64,000 nucleotides of DNA from Cocos nucifera (Eukaryota > Streptophyta > Magnoliopsida > Arecales > Arecaceae). The notes below the pieces were generated by a model. The model was not told where the DNA came from and searched no databases. It was given only the letters and a program-made list of their open reading frames with translations. The position numbers were made by a program, and so were the translations under genes. The DNA is taken from the NCBI GenBank assembly GCA_006176705.1, contig QRFJ01000021.1, positions 1,411,308 through 1,475,307 on the forward strand, read 5' to 3'. Positions 10,480-22,555 of this stretch are shown here, piece after piece (position 1 is the first letter of the stretch; each line of letters starts with the position of its first letter).

Positions 10480-10606
10480 ATTAGATACATCTCTTCTCAT
10501 AATCCATCCATTCATCAAGAATTGTATCCCTTGGTATCAGTATCAGATTGAATGTATCTTTTTGTTAGAATGCATCTCTTCATTCTAATGAATAATACTA
10601 ATGAAT

Positions 10607-10813
10607 AAAAAAAAATTCGACAAAAATTTTTCATCATAATTTTTTTTTATTAGCGACAAAAATGAATTTATCATCGCTAATTATTATTTGTGATCCCATT
10701 TTTTGTGACGAAGAATTAGCGATAAAATTTTCGTTGTTAATAATTATTAGTGATGAAAATTAATTATTTATGATGAATTTATTACATCACAAAAATTAAG
10801 TTTTGTTGTAGTA
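10607..10813 (-). mobile_element. CACTA-like transposon end inserted in Copia reverse transcriptase
   Basis: Read on the minus strand, the border is TACTACAACAAAACTTAAT. This is close to the plant CACTA terminus CACTACAAGAAA but has T in place of the first C. Inside it are repeated subterminal motifs of the type TTAGCGACAAAAATG and TAGCGATAAAATTTTCG in both orientations, as in CACTA subterminal arrays. It interrupts the Copia reverse transcriptase right after the MDVKT-like motif. The opposite end was not found, so this may be a fragment; 9952-10606 could be its interior. Confidence 0.6.
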
Positions 10814-13334
10814 TGTTTTCACATCTATTTGGTGAACTTCTAGTTTAAATATAGAAGCTAGAGCAATTAAAGTCCTAATGGATATAATTTTAGTAATAGA
10901 AGAATATGTATCAAAATAGTCAAAACCTTCTTTTTAGAAAAAATCTTTAGCAACTAATCTTACTTTAAATTTATCTACAGATCCATTTGTTCTTAGTTTT
11001 TTTATAAAGATCCATCTACAGGTTTACATCCTTCATATAGATCAACAAGAATCCAAGTTTTATTATTTATTAAAGATTTCATTTCATTATTAATAGCTTC
11101 TTTCTAAAATATAGAGTTTATTGAATTAAAGACATCATTATAATACTTAGGATCATCTTCTACTAAATAAATATTAAAGTCATTTTTATAATTCTTTTCA
11201 ATCTTATGTCTTTTACTTCTTCTAGGTTCATCTAAATATGAAAAAAAAAGTATTTTAACTAAAATCCTCTATATTAAAATTGCTACTAGAAGGTAAATTA
11301 AAAGATTTATTAACTTTATTCTTAAAAGGCATAATATTTTCAAAGAAAACATCTCTAGACTCTATTATAGTATTTACATCAATTTTATGAATCTTTGATT
11401 TTATAATCATAATTTTATAACTAGTACTATTTTGAGAATAACCTATAAATATGCCATCTATAGTTTTAGGACCTGACTTTCTTTTCTTATTTTCAGGTTA
11501 TTTTAACCTTGGCTAAATACCCCTATAATTTAAGATGATTTAGATTAGGTTTTCTACCTTTTCCTATTTCATAAGGTGTTAAGTTAGAACCTTTATGAGA
11601 AATTCTATTAAGGATATAAGAGCCTCCTCCTATAAATTCAAAAATACATCAGAACTAGCAATCATAGATTTAATCATATCAATTAAAATTTAATTTTTTT
11701 CAGCTACTCCATTAGACTGGGGTGAATAAGGAGAGGTAATTTCATAAAGAATATCATTAATTTTGCAAAAATTATTAAGCTCATTTGAAGTATATTCTCC
11801 TCCTCTATCTGATCTAAGAATTTTAATTTTTTTATTAAGTTGATTTTTAACTTCACTCTTATAAACCATAAATTTATTTAAAGCTTCATCTTTTGTTCTA
11901 ATAAAAAAGACATAGCCCTACTTAGAGAAATCATCTATAAAAATAATACAATATATTTTTTCACTTCTAGTTAGAATGTTTAAGTCGTATACATCATTAT
12001 ATATTAGTTCTAAAAAGTTCGGTTTCTCTGTATATTATTTTAAATGGTTTTGTTGGTTACTTGGACTGTTTACATATCTCATAATTTTTTTATTTGTAAT
12101 TGTATCATGCTTAGAAATCAAATTTAAATTGATCATTCTCTTAATAGTATTATGATTTATACAACCAAGTCTACCATGCCATAGATCAGAAGATACAACA
12201 TTGTAAACAAAAGAAGAACTAATTTTATTGCCTTCAACTTTCATTATATTTAATTTAAATAAACCATCGAACACATAACCCCTTCCAATAAAATTACTAT
12301 CTCTGGTTAGAACAACTTTATTTGACTCAAAAATCATTTTATAGCCATCCCTTATTAATAAGAAATGATAGATCAAATTCTTTCTAATTTCTGGTATATG
12401 CTGCAATTTGTAGAAAGTGAGAGTCTTGCTGGATGTTAGTATCACATCTACTTTTCCTTCTCGTCTCACATATATAGCACTAACGTTTCCCATCTTTACA
12501 ATATTTCCATTAGAGACCTGATAAATGAAGAATAAAAATTTATCAATACAAACATGCACAATAGCACCAGTATCAATCCACCAATCGGTAGATTGATATG
12601 CTAGATTTATCTTAAAATTTATAAAAACAAATCTTTCATCGGCTCTAAGTGAATTGGATCCGGCATTCACCATGTTTGCCTTTGGGCTATTATGATCTTT
12701 CTGACTCTTTAGAGGCTCATCTTTCGGATAGCGGCAATTTCATGTAAAGTGCCCGAGTTTACCAATAAAGATAACATCTTTTTTTTCATATTTTTATTTT
12801 TATTAATTTTTGACTGAGGCTTAAGATTATTATTAGAATTTTCTTTTCTAAATTTTTGATTTTTATTTCTCTCAACCAAATTTATTTTATTTTGAAAATC
12901 ATTGTACAATCTATCTTTTTCTCTATATTTTCTTTCATTTGAAGAGAAACTATTAAATTACTCATGGTTGACAAATGCCTTTTATATTTTAATGATAAAG
13001 CAAATGATTCAAAAATTTTTCATCAAGATTTATTCTTTTTTTGGTCATATCATGAACCAAAACTTGCATTTCATAAGTTTGTTGCACCATAGATTTTTCA
13101 TCTATTATTTTATGATCTAGAAACTTTCTTATAATATATTTTCTCGGCTTTCATCTTTTTTACCATATTTTTGTTCTAATGAATCTCATAACTCATGTGC
13201 AGCAGAAGTAGTGCAATAAATATTATTAAATATATTAAAAAGAGCAAATAGAATTCTATCATGATAAATAAAATCATTTTCTATATCAGATTGTGCAGTG
13301 GTAGAGGTGGTAGTATCCTTACTTAGATTAGAAT
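10814..13334 (-). mobile_element. Copia retrotransposon fragment (gag to start of RT), copy 1
   Basis: On the minus strand, in sense order, I see the following. A gag part near 13330-12910 has an LxxKYGKKDESRE-like segment. A zinc-knuckle region lies near 12740. The protease-like WWIDTGAIVHVC is near 12580, and the pre-integrase WHGRLGCINHNTIKRM near 12180-12130. The integrase end ITSPYSPQSNGVAE is near 11740-11700. The RT start has INNKTWILVD near 11080-11050 and a YLSI..LIALAS-like helix near 10860. Stops and frameshifts are scattered through it. The gag start is lost at 13334, where a Gypsy LTR begins, and RT is cut at 10813 by the CACTA-like end. LTRs are not present. Confidence 0.8.
12035..12673 (-). 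pseudogene. Copia protease / pre-integrase open segment, copy 1
   Basis: This is a 212-codon open stretch of the Copia polyprotein. It has an aspartic protease motif in the form WWIDTGAIVHVC (Asp-Thr-Gly in place), then a segment typical of the protease-integrase linker, then WHGRLGCINHN, the gag-pre-integrase motif in which the usual Gly-His is Gly-Cys. It is flanked by stops and so is a relic rather than a gene. The near-identical counterpart at 31990-32625 lacks one codon. Confidence 0.75.
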
Positions 13335-14907
13335 TGATGCTGGCAAGGCTAACTATCCTAAACCTATCTAACCACTAAGGAGATCGATGAACAAAGTTAA
13401 TTAAAGTAATTAAAATACAAAATAATAAAAAATTAAAATAAGCAAGAAAAATAACTTAAGAAACTAGTCATGATTAAATTCCGATCTAGAAAGTAACCCA
13501 GTCAGCATGCATAGATAAGAAATTTTAAAACAAGATCGTTGATTGTTAAGGAACGACTGCTTGGCTAGGACTAATTAACTCAATTAAATTGAATCTAAAA
13601 TGAATTAAAGATAGATAATTAGCATGAAAAAAATTGAAATAGCATTGATTTAAAAAAATTTCTAAACTAATCTATGAAGTAGTCTCACGTCGCACAGGAT
13701 GTCTCGACTCCTGGGCAAGTGAGATTGAACCAAAGGAGGGCAAGATGTCCAGCTACAGATTCGCGGCAAAGAAGACCAAAGTCTTTGGATTTGAAATCAC
13801 CCAAAATAAGATAGATAAGAATAACTTTTATAAGAAACACTCTGAAATATAGAAAATATCCAAAGTAATCCCAAGAAGCATAGAAGTCGGTAATGAAGGG
13901 GCCGGGTTAGCTCTGAAATCCATGCTCTTTCATGATCGTGCAAGCAGAGGATGGAATCAGAAAATAGGGTTTTGGAATCCAATGCTCGGATGGGGCTTGG
14001 CGGCGATCGATGGGAATAAGCCCATCGAGAAGGGGCACTGGTGACGGCGGTGGGTGTCAAAGGTAGTGGAGGGCGTCGACGGCGGCGAATGGCACCCGTG
14101 GCGGTGGGATGGCTCAGGTAGTGGAGGATGGAGTTGTAGAGGGTTCGTCAGATGAGGGAGGTAAACAACGATGGGGATTCGCTGGTAAAGGATGGCGTTG
14201 ATAGAGAATCAGATGAAGGATATTGCAAAGGTGGTGCTCATGGTGGCGGGTGGCGGGTGGCAGATGGTGGCGGCGCGCAACAAAGGAAAGTGAATGGGGT
14301 GGTAGCGAGTTGGATATGGTCCGATGGAGGTGGTAGCACGCGGCAGTGAGTAGTGTTGGTATGGTGGATGTAGTCCCATGGTGGAGGGGAGGAGAAAATG
14401 GTCGAATAGGGCAGCTTAGACGGTGGTGATGCAGATGGTGGTGGCGGGTTGGGAAGCTAGCGGGTGGTGGCTGAATTTGAGAAGCTGAGAACAGGGGGGG
14501 TTGGGGTTCGGGAGCTTAGAAGTAGAGGAGAAAGAAGTAGCAGGGAAGAAGAAGAGAAAGAGAAGAAGAGAGCTTATAAGAGGAAGAGGAAGAATAAGAA
14601 GGAAGGAAGGAGAAGAAACACTCGGGGGGAAGAAAAGATTCTCAATTCAATTTTGTTCTCTGTTTTGATTACAAAAAAAAATCTTTTTATAAATGGACTC
14701 CTGACAAGATTCTGATAAAATAAAAATAAATTCTAATAAAAAAGATATGATTCCTAACAACCTGATTCCACCTCATGCTTTAAAATACATGCATGAGTTG
14801 AAAAATAAAAGACAATGCATCCAATTCACCATACATCCATTTAAACAATCAGATATAATAATAATAATAGAAATATATGCAATACATGTAAATCTGCATT
14901 GAAAATC
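13335..14907 (-). repeat. 3' LTR of the Gypsy element, copy 1
   Basis: The inner border is approximate: it lies just past the polyprotein stop codon at 14911-14913. It contains the TGATGCTGGCAAGGCTAA edge, a GA-rich stretch at about 14520-14640, and the GGTGGTGG-rich part. It matches 18989-20077 but is clearly diverged from it, more than the two 11-kb copies are from each other. Confidence 0.7.
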
Positions 14908-14910
14908 ATA

Positions 14911-15170
14911 CTAGATGATGTCCTCATCAATTTTTCTGAGGGTGAAAAAAACTCGACTCCATCAAGTCAAGTTCTGCACTGCTCTGGAAGTACTCAAAAA
15001 GATCTGGATCAATCCTTTATAGCTTATCTCGAGTAATCCAGAAATCCTCAAACTTTAGCCTGCCTCACCAACGAACTAGAAAGCAATGATAGTCTTGACT
15101 CCTAGTGGACTTGATCTGCTCGTCTAGGATACGATCGATCATATCGTACTTTTCTCTCATCTGGACTTAT
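14911..15170 (-). pseudogene. Gypsy integrase C-terminal chromodomain, copy 1
   Basis: The minus strand reads MIDRILDEQIKSTRSQDYH, then CFLVRW, a TGA stop, GRLKFEDFWITRD, and finally RIDPDLFEYFQ before the terminal stop at 14911-14913. The Phe-Leu-Val-Arg-Trp core and Trp-Ile-Thr are the usual chromodomain pattern in plant chromoviruses, which steers integration toward particular chromatin. One internal stop falls right after the core Trp and another follows DKL. Confidence 0.72.
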
Positions 15171-15599
15171 GGACACTCAGGAGGAGGGTCACTCTCAAAG
15201 GAAGGTGCAGACTCAAATGGATCACTGGATATCAATGCTGGCTCTTTATATTCAATTAGATTCGATATATTGAAAGTTGAATTAATTCCATAGCCAAGTG
15301 GTAGATTAATAACATATGCATTCGGTCCGACTTTCTTTAAATCTTGAAAGAGCCTACTCCTCGGGCATGTAGCTTCCGAATGGTTCGTGATGGAAACTAC
15401 TTAAGTCTGACCCTAATCATGAAATAATCACCCTCAGCAAAATCCTTGACTCGCCAGAGAATCTGCTAATTGTTTATGCATTTGATTACTTAAATTAATT
15501 TTATCACCGATCTCTTTATGCAGACTCCTAATATGCTTTGTAAAGGATGATGCTGACTCTGAAATCCTAACATGCACATATTACGGGATCAAGTCTACT

Positions 15600-16200
15600 A
15601 GTTTCCTAGAATGATAATCATGCACAACTTCAAAAGGATTCAAACTAATAAACTTATTTACCGAACTATTATATGCAAACTCTGCTCTAGGTAAAAATAA
15701 ATCTCAATTTCTTGCATGCTCTCCTACCAAACAACGAAGTAAATTTTTTAGACTTCTATTTATAACTTTAGTTTGGCCATCTATTTATGGATGATATGCA
15801 GTTGAAAATTTTTATTTTGTTCCCATTAAGTGCCATAAAGTTTTTCAAAAATAACTAATGAATCGAACATCTCAGTCAAACACTATAGATTTTGGCAATC
15901 CATGCAGCCTAACAATTTCATCAAAATATAGACGAGTAACTCTAGAGGCATCAGAGATCTTAGGATAGGAAAGAAAATTGACCATCTTGGAAAATCTATT
16001 TACCACCATACAAATGGAGTCATTTTTCTTAGCTGTTCGAGGCAATCCGAAAATAAAGTTCATACTCACATCTTGCCATGGACAATTAGGAATAGGTAAC
16101 GAGATGTACAAACTAGTATTTTATTTTTGATGTTTAGCCATGGCACAAGTACGGCATCGAGCAATAATCTGGGCTACATCACGCTTTAAGCTAGGCCAGT
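15600..16200 (-). pseudogene. Gypsy integrase core, copy 1
   Basis: The open part at 15872-16111 reads PNCPWQDVSMNFIFGLPRT, then VVNRFSKMVNFLSY, and ends with IVRLHGLPKSIVFD. The first catalytic Asp (DVSMNFI) and the second Asp region (IVFD) are visible. Upstream at about 16130-16200 lies a degraded HHCC zinc-binding region. Stops occur on both sides. Confidence 0.75.
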
Positions 16201-16439
16201 GAAATTAGGCCTCAAGGGCATCTATGGTTTTGCTCTTCCCAAAATGCCTAGATAAACCTCCAGCGTTTATTTCCCAAATTAAGAAATCTCATAGAATTTT
16301 GGGGGATACATGGTTTATTATTCTTGAAAAGGTAACCATCCTGAAGGATAAACTCACTAAGTTCTCTAGACGGTCCTTGCTTAAAGGAGGAAATAATATT
16401 TTTAAAGTTCGGGCACTCATCATATTGTTCTTTTAACTG

Positions 16440-17690
16440 CTCAAATCATGTAACTTTCATACTTACTATATCTTACGAGAGAGTGCATCAGCAGCTTTAT
16501 TATCTACACCTGCTTTGTGCCTTATCATAAAGATATAGGCCTGAAGGAACTCAACCTACTTTTTATGTCTTGGATTTAATTTCTTTTGGGAGTTGAGAAA
16601 CTTAAGGGCCTCATGGTCAGAATACCGGACAAATTCTTATGGAAGCAGATAATATCTTCAAAACTTAAGAGCTTGGATCAAGGCATAGAATTCTTTATCA
16701 TAGGTAGAATACCTGTGCTTGGAGTCATTTAGTTTTTCACTAAAAAAAGCTACAGGATATTCTTCTTGACTTAGGACTCCACTAATTCCCATTTTAGATG
16801 CATCACATGCAATTTTAAAAACTTTTGTAAAATTTAGTAATCGCAAGACTGGAGCGTGAGTCATTTTTTCTTTTATTTTTTGGAAAGCTCGCTCAATGGC
16901 TCAGTCCATTTGAAGCCTCCTTTTTGTATACAATCAGTGATTGAGATTGTGATGGTGCTAAAACCTCTGATGAACCTTCGATAAAAAATTGCGAGATCAT
17001 GGAAGCTTCGAACTTCATGCATGTTTTGGGGCACAGGCCATTCAATTATTGCGCGAACTTTCTCGGGGTCTACTGACATGCCATCAGGTGTTAATACAAA
17101 TCATAAGAAGATTATACGGTTTGTCAAAAAATCACACTTCTTTAGGTTTGCATAGAGATTTTCAATTCTCAGGACTTGACAGACTTGTTGCAAATGGTCT
17201 AAGTGGTCTTTTTTAGTTCGACTATAAATCAGGATATCATCAAAGTACACGACCATAAATGAACAAATGAACGATCGTAGTACCTGAGTCATAATCCTCA
17301 TGAAAGTAGTCGGAGCATTGGACAGACCAAATGGCATGACTAGCCATTCATACAGACCAATATTTATTTTGAAAGTAGTTTTTCATTCATCGTCAGGTCT
17401 AATTCTGATATGATGGTATCCACTTTTTAAATCAATCTTAAAAAGATAGTGGATCCAGATAGCATATCAATCATGTCATCCAACCTAGGAATAGAAAATC
17501 GATACTTCATAGTTATTTTATTTATTGCGTGGCTATCCACGCACATCCTCCATATACCATCTTTTTTTGGAGTTAGGAGTACGAAAAATGCGCAAGGACT
17601 CAGACTTTTTCTCATAAAATCTTTTTTCTTAAGAGCTTGGAAACTTGTTCCTGTAAGTCTGCATACTCAGTGGGGTTTAAACAATAGTAA
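16440..17690 (-). pseudogene. Gypsy reverse transcriptase and RNase H, copy 1
   Basis: Pieces in sense order are LTPKKDGIWRMCVDSHAINK near 17590-17540, MPFGLSNAPTTF near 17337, YFDDILIYSRT near 17240-17210, and DPEKVRAIIEWPVPQNMHEV near 17070, followed by the connection region. The RNase H start FKIACDASKMGISGVLSQ is near 16820-16770. Catalytic residues (DD of FDD, first Asp of RNase H) are present. Frameshifts and stops split the reading frame at about 17100, 17340-17427 and 16865. Confidence 0.82.
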
Positions 17691-17989
17691 GAGAGATTGG
17701 AAAGAGTGGCTCATGGAACGAGATCAATAACATGCTGGACATCCCACATTGGGGGCAAATGGTCCGAGAGGTCTTCTGGGAAGACATCTTTGAATTGATC
17801 TAAGAGGGTAATCACTTCATGGGAATACTGGTGTAAAGAAACTATATCTCCACTTATTTTCTTAACCGCCAGAATCAGACCAAAGAGCAATCATTCAATT
17901 CTTTTTCAAACTCTTTAGCATTGATTATATGAAGGCTCTTCTTTTATTTTTGGCCATTTTGGTTATTATTTTCTATTTTCTTGAAAGCT

Positions 17990-18649
17990 CTAGGGGTGAA
18001 AGATATACAGTGATCTTTTTATCTTGGCTCATAAATGTATAAGTATTAGATCGACCATGGAGTGTGGCATCCTGGTCAAAGAGCCATGATCTGTTAAGGA
18101 TAATGCTACCAACTTTCATTGGCAACACATCACATCAGATTTTATCTTGATATGATTGAAACTTGATCGAAACCAGATACCTATGCCTAATGGGATAGAC
18201 GAAGCATCTACCCAGGCCATATTATATGGACCAGGACAGTCTATAGGCATTAAACCTAGGCTCAATATAGCATTAGTGAAAATAATAGTCCTACGCCAAT
18301 CTTCACTATCTTTGGGTTGGGTCAGCACACATCTAACCATGTCTAATCGTTTTTCTGGTGCAGTCTCAATTTGGGTGATGTCATACTCTTCAAAAGTATC
18401 AGCCAATTCTAGATCTACGATATAGACCTCTTCCTCAAGGTCATTTTCAGAATTTTTAATTTTAATTTTTTCTATGTGTAGTGCTCTGGATGGGCATTGA
18501 CAGGCAAAATGGCCTAGTCTATTGCACTTGAAGCATTGAATCGTGGAGCTAATCCCTCGAGAAGTTTCTTTGATGACTCCTTTTTCTTTGTCATTCTTCT
18601 TAGTTGGCAGTGTTGCAGATGGGGGACAACTAATAGAAGTCTGATTCAT
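17990..18649 (-). pseudogene. Gypsy gag zinc knuckle and protease remnant, copy 1
   Basis: An open frame of 177 codons (18116-18649) has CFKCNRLGHFACQC, a CCHC knuckle with the usual spacing, then an acidic linker and a protease-like segment. Past its stop, a GRPWLF-like protease tail is recognisable near 18090-18060 as RSWLFDQDATLHGRS. Only about 300 bases separate it from the primer-binding site, so the N-terminal gag domain is missing. Confidence 0.75.
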
Positions 18650-18969
18650 ACTAGGTCTCAGGCCTAAGATACATGGTCTAGGAGGCTCAAATTGACGAAT
18701 GATCGACTAACTCTGAAACCTGGTATCTACAGTATTCAATTTATTATCGATGCTTTCAAGATGTCCTAATATTTTTTTATAAGGTGGTTACTAAATTAGG
18801 TTCCATTTTATTAATTGGTTGAGAAGACTATTTGGTATTTGGTTCCTAATCTAGTGGTCATGCAAAACTATATTGATTTTTTTTTTTAAAAAAGGAAAGT
18901 AAGACGCAAACAAATAAATACAAAATGCAACTAATCCTATCCAAAAGAAAAAGAAAAAAGAAAAATCTA

Positions 18970-18981
18970 GCTCTAATACCA
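18970..18981 (-). other. Primer-binding site (initiator tRNA-Met type), copy 1
   Basis: The minus strand reads TGGTATTAGAGC, one mismatch from the TGGTATCAGAGC complement of initiator tRNA-Met, and sits 7 bases inside the 5' LTR end. Confidence 0.75.
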
Positions 18982-18988
18982 AAAAAGC

Positions 18989-20077
18989 TGATGCGGGACA
19001 AGGCTAATTATCCTAAACCTATTTAACTACTAAGGAGATCAGTGAACAAAGTTAATTAAAGTAATTAAAATATAAAATAGTAAAAAATTAAAGCAAGTAA
19101 GAAAAATAACTAAAAAGATTAGTCGTGATTAAAGTTCGATCTAGGAAGTGACTCGGTCGGCACACATAGACAAAAAAATTTAAAATAGGATCGTTGGTCG
19201 TTAAGGAACAATAGCTTGGCCAGGGCTAATTAACTTAATTAAATTGAATCTAAAAGAAACTAAAGATAGATAATTAGCATGAAAAAAAAATTAAATAGCA
19301 TTGATTTAAAAAAAATTCTAAACTAATCTATGAAGTGGTCTCATGTCGCACGGGATGTCTCGACTCCTGGGCAAATGAGATCGAACCGAAGGAAGGCAAG
19401 ATGTCCAGCTATAGATTCGTGACAAAGAAGACCAAAGTCTTCAGATTTGAAATCACCCAAAATAAGACAGATAAGAACAACTTTTGTAAGAAACACCCTG
19501 AAATATAGAAAATGTCCAAAGTAATCCCAATAAGCATAGAAGTCGGCAATGAAGGAGCCGGGTTTGCTCTGAAATCCATGCTCCTTCACGATCGTGCAAG
19601 CAGGTGATGGGATCGAGAAATAGGATTTTGGAATTCGATGCTCTGATGGGGCTTGGTGGCGGTCGATGGAATAAGCCCATCAGAAGGGGCATTGGTGATG
19701 GCGGTGGGCGCCGAAGGCAGTGGAGGGCATCGACGGCGGTGGATGGCACCCATGGTGGTGGGATGGCTTAGGTAGCGAAGGATGGAGCTGCAGAGGGTTC
19801 GTTGGGCGAGGAAGGTAAACAGTGGTGGGGATTTGCTGGTAAAGGATGGTGTTGATAGAGAATCAGAAGAAGGGTGTCGCAGAGGTGGTGCTCATGGTGG
19901 CGGGTGGCAAATGGTGGCGGCGCACAGCAATGGAAAGTGAATGGGGTGGTAGCGAGTTGGATATGGTCTGATGGAGGTGGTTGGTGGCGGCACGCGATAG
20001 TGAGCAGTGTTGGTGTGGTGGATGTAGTCCCGTGGTGGAGGGGAGGAGGAAATGGTTGAATAGGGCAGCTTAGACGG
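18989..20077 (-). repeat. Truncated 5' LTR of the Gypsy element, copy 1
   Basis: It aligns with 13335-14424. At 20074-20078 the match stops (AGACGGTGG in both, then unrelated sequence), so the outer third of the LTR was removed. Confidence 0.78.
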
Positions 20078-20222
20078 TGGAGCATCCATTTTCCTTGGTG
20101 GAGCATTCATTTTCCTTGAAAAACTATGTAAAATACTATGTAAATATTAGACCATTTTCCTTGGTGGAGCATCCATTTTTCTTGAAAAACTATATAAAAT
20201 ACCTATTATACCCTTAATAAAT
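20078..20222. repeat. Short repeated junction sequence
   Basis: Three spaced copies of GGTGGAGCATYCATTTTYCTTG, two followed by AAAAACTAT, fill the space between the truncated Gypsy LTR and the Copia LTR. The same is seen at about 40048-40192. Confidence 0.6.
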
Positions 20223-22531
20223 ATGAGACCATATTGCCGAAGGAAAAAATCTTGTTTTTCAGATCAGGTTCGTTTAGATCTGATTTGATCAAGAAAAATA
20301 TTTCAAAAATTTTTCTTTTAGATTCAAATTAGATCTGAGACTCTTCAGATCTAATTTTATCAATCTAATAAAATAAAAATAAAATAAAATAAATTAAATC
20401 TAATTTAATTATATCTTATTATGGATAATCCTATCATCCTGTGATGATCCTGATTTTTGTCTGAGGTTCTGGATGTAGCCATGCAAGTGCTTGACCTCTA
20501 TCAATATCTAATTGGATAGGATCTGAAGATCTTCTTCTTCTCAATCTTTGCTCCAAAAATCAGATTTGGATCTGATCTTGAAGGTCTTCAAAATGCCTTT
20601 TGAAAATCAACTGTTGTCTCTTGCAGCAGTGCTGCCTTCTTCCTTTTCTGTCGTCTTTCTCTTATTTGGATCGCATCAAACTCGAGCCCAAAGCCTCTTG
20701 GGCGTGAAGAGGAGAGAGAGAATTAGAGGGTAGCATGAAGAAGGAGGGAGAAGGGCTATGTGGCATGGGCAAAGAGTAGAAACTCAAAATTTTAGGCGCA
20801 GACAGGATTTATATAGACCCTGCTGCGCCATGTAGTGTCACATTATCTCGATCATTCATGGCTCTTTATGTAATCAGATCTAAATTTGATTGGTGGGATG
20901 ACATCATTTGATTCAATCAGATTAGAGTCCCTCACAAACCTTCTTAGGTGGTGCCAAGACTGATCAAAGTTGACTCTTTGATGCCATCCAAGTAGAGAGC
21001 ATGAAGCAACCTCGAGTTCCATCTGTATGGGACTCCAAGCGTCATCTTCATTAGGTGCACACCTTCCTAGGCGTGCGCCTCCTTCCTTTCTACCTTTTAG
21101 TAGGGAACAAAGCTCCATCTTCTCTCCTATGGATGCATGATATATGGGCAGATGTCTAAGTATCAAAGATCAATATTTGACCAAAGTCCGAAGATAAGAT
21201 TTAGCAGATGATAGAAAATGGTAGGTGTTGTCTTAAATTTATCTCATAAATTAAGATAATTCTTTTCTAACCTGGACAAACTTCAGTTAAACCAAGTAAA
21301 GATTCTTGAGTGAGCCCAAACACATTTAGCTCAGTCGAGACAAGCTTTAATGATTGTTGAAGGAGAACATTAGGCTCAATCATGTGCTAGCACGATTTTC
21401 TTGAACCTAATTGAATCTTATTCAAATCAATTGAACTGGATTAGTCCAATTGATGATATCCACATCCAAATTCTTGTTTGTGTGATCCAGTTAGGTTCAG
21501 TTTCATATGGTAATGGGATACGTCGCGATCTCTATCATCGACATCATCGAAATACCTTCCGATGAATCATAATTTTTTTGATTCAGACAACTAGTATGAT
21601 CGATCATCCAAATCATTCTAATTACTTCCAAAATCCACCAGTGATACTTAGCAGCATAGGATGGTAACCCATCAGAACTAAAAATGAATTTCTTGGTGCA
21701 GTTACTTATGTGATTAAGTTTCTCTATCTTGAGCTCCGATCAGATTAGGGTTAAGGTGATCTCATCAAATCCTAGTTTTCCGTCATATGAATTAATCATT
21801 CGATTTAAATTCGATGTGAAAATTCTAATAGAAACTCTTTCTATTATTTCACTCTACCATGGCCATGGGCTTATGGACTTGATTCTCATGATCATCATAG
21901 GACTGCTCCTCATCTACCGAGGTAGATGGATCCTCTATTGGTGCAATCATATTCCTATAATGAACATGCTATAGCCAACATACACCATCAGAATTTTGAA
22001 TGGCTAGGAAGACCGAGTTATGGTGTAGTCAAACTATAACACCCTCAAGATGAACTATCGATGCACTTCAGATCAAAGAATCAGATATACCACTGCAGCT
22101 TCGAGCCAAGTCATTGATGAGAATATAGACTTTCTTATGACTGCTCGAGGTGGTCGCGCTCAGTGCCCTCGTTCTCTAAGCGAGTATCTATACTTTCGCT
22201 CTGATGTCTCTATACTATAGATTCAAGACTCATCTTTCCTAAAGAAGCGATCGTACACCAACCTTTCGGATCAATCATCATCCTTATGATGATCCTACGA
22301 TTGGGAGCATTTTATGAGTTAATAACGAAAATTCATGTCTTAAATTTTCAACTCTTGAAAATATGAACTATCATTACTATTAACTTATGGGATGTATCAC
22401 AGACACTTTCAAATACACACTATGATAGAAAATAATCTATTTTATTATTTATAGTCAAAATTATAATTTTATCCTTAGATGTGTATTACAAGTGTTAGCC
22501 AATTCTGACTTCTAAGGCACACATATCTAAT
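20223..22531 (-). repeat. Reverse-oriented solo Copia LTR, about 2.3 kb
   Basis: It is the reverse complement, with divergence, of the LTR at 44292-46604. Shared landmarks are the LTR start (CACATATCTAA at 22520-22530 versus TGTTAGATATATGTGCC), the TATTTTCTATCA region, the ATGGCCATGGGCTTATGGACT block, the GTGCTAGCACGA block and the CAGATCTGATTT end region. No Copia internal sequence follows on its inner side (below 20223). It is a solo or truncated LTR. The 3' border is approximate. Confidence 0.78.
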
Positions 22532-22555
22532 AATTGCTCCTAAACTTTTTATACA

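Larger units (their letters stand above)
13335..20077 (-). mobile_element. Chromodomain Ty3/Gypsy element (chromovirus), 5' LTR truncated, copy 1
   Basis: The element lies on the minus strand. Its 3' LTR is at about 13335-14907 and its 5' LTR at 18989-20077, both ending (in sense) CCCGCATCA or GCCAGCATCA. A primer-binding site follows the 5' LTR. In sense order I see a CCHC zinc knuckle, a protease remnant, RT with YFDDILIYSRT, RNase H, integrase and a chromodomain ending just before the 3' LTR. The 5' LTR lacks about 500 bases at its outer end and is replaced by other repeats at 20078, so the outer target duplication is lost. The other end inserted into a Copia gag at AGAAT. Several stops make it non-autonomous now. 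Confidence 0.85.
9952..20930. repeat. Duplicated 11-kb TE block, copy 1
   Basis: This stretch is repeated in the same orientation at 29907-40900, starting at AAATATATAAATTAAG in both. The offset is 19955 at the left end and 19970 at the right end because of small indels. By eye the copies differ at roughly one base in a hundred or fewer. The matching region stops at 40900 only because the scaffold gap begins there, so the true duplication may be longer. Confidence 0.95.

Noticed and set aside
19453..20110. Pro/His-rich and Trp/Gly-rich frames in the Gypsy LTR (also in the second copy)
   Set aside because: They arise from GGTGG-rich LTR sequence and overlap on opposite strands.
20548..21974. 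Small frames in the reverse Copia LTR
   Set aside because: The same sequence is an LTR at 44292-46604 in opposite orientation. The frames are not shared between the two and are incidental.
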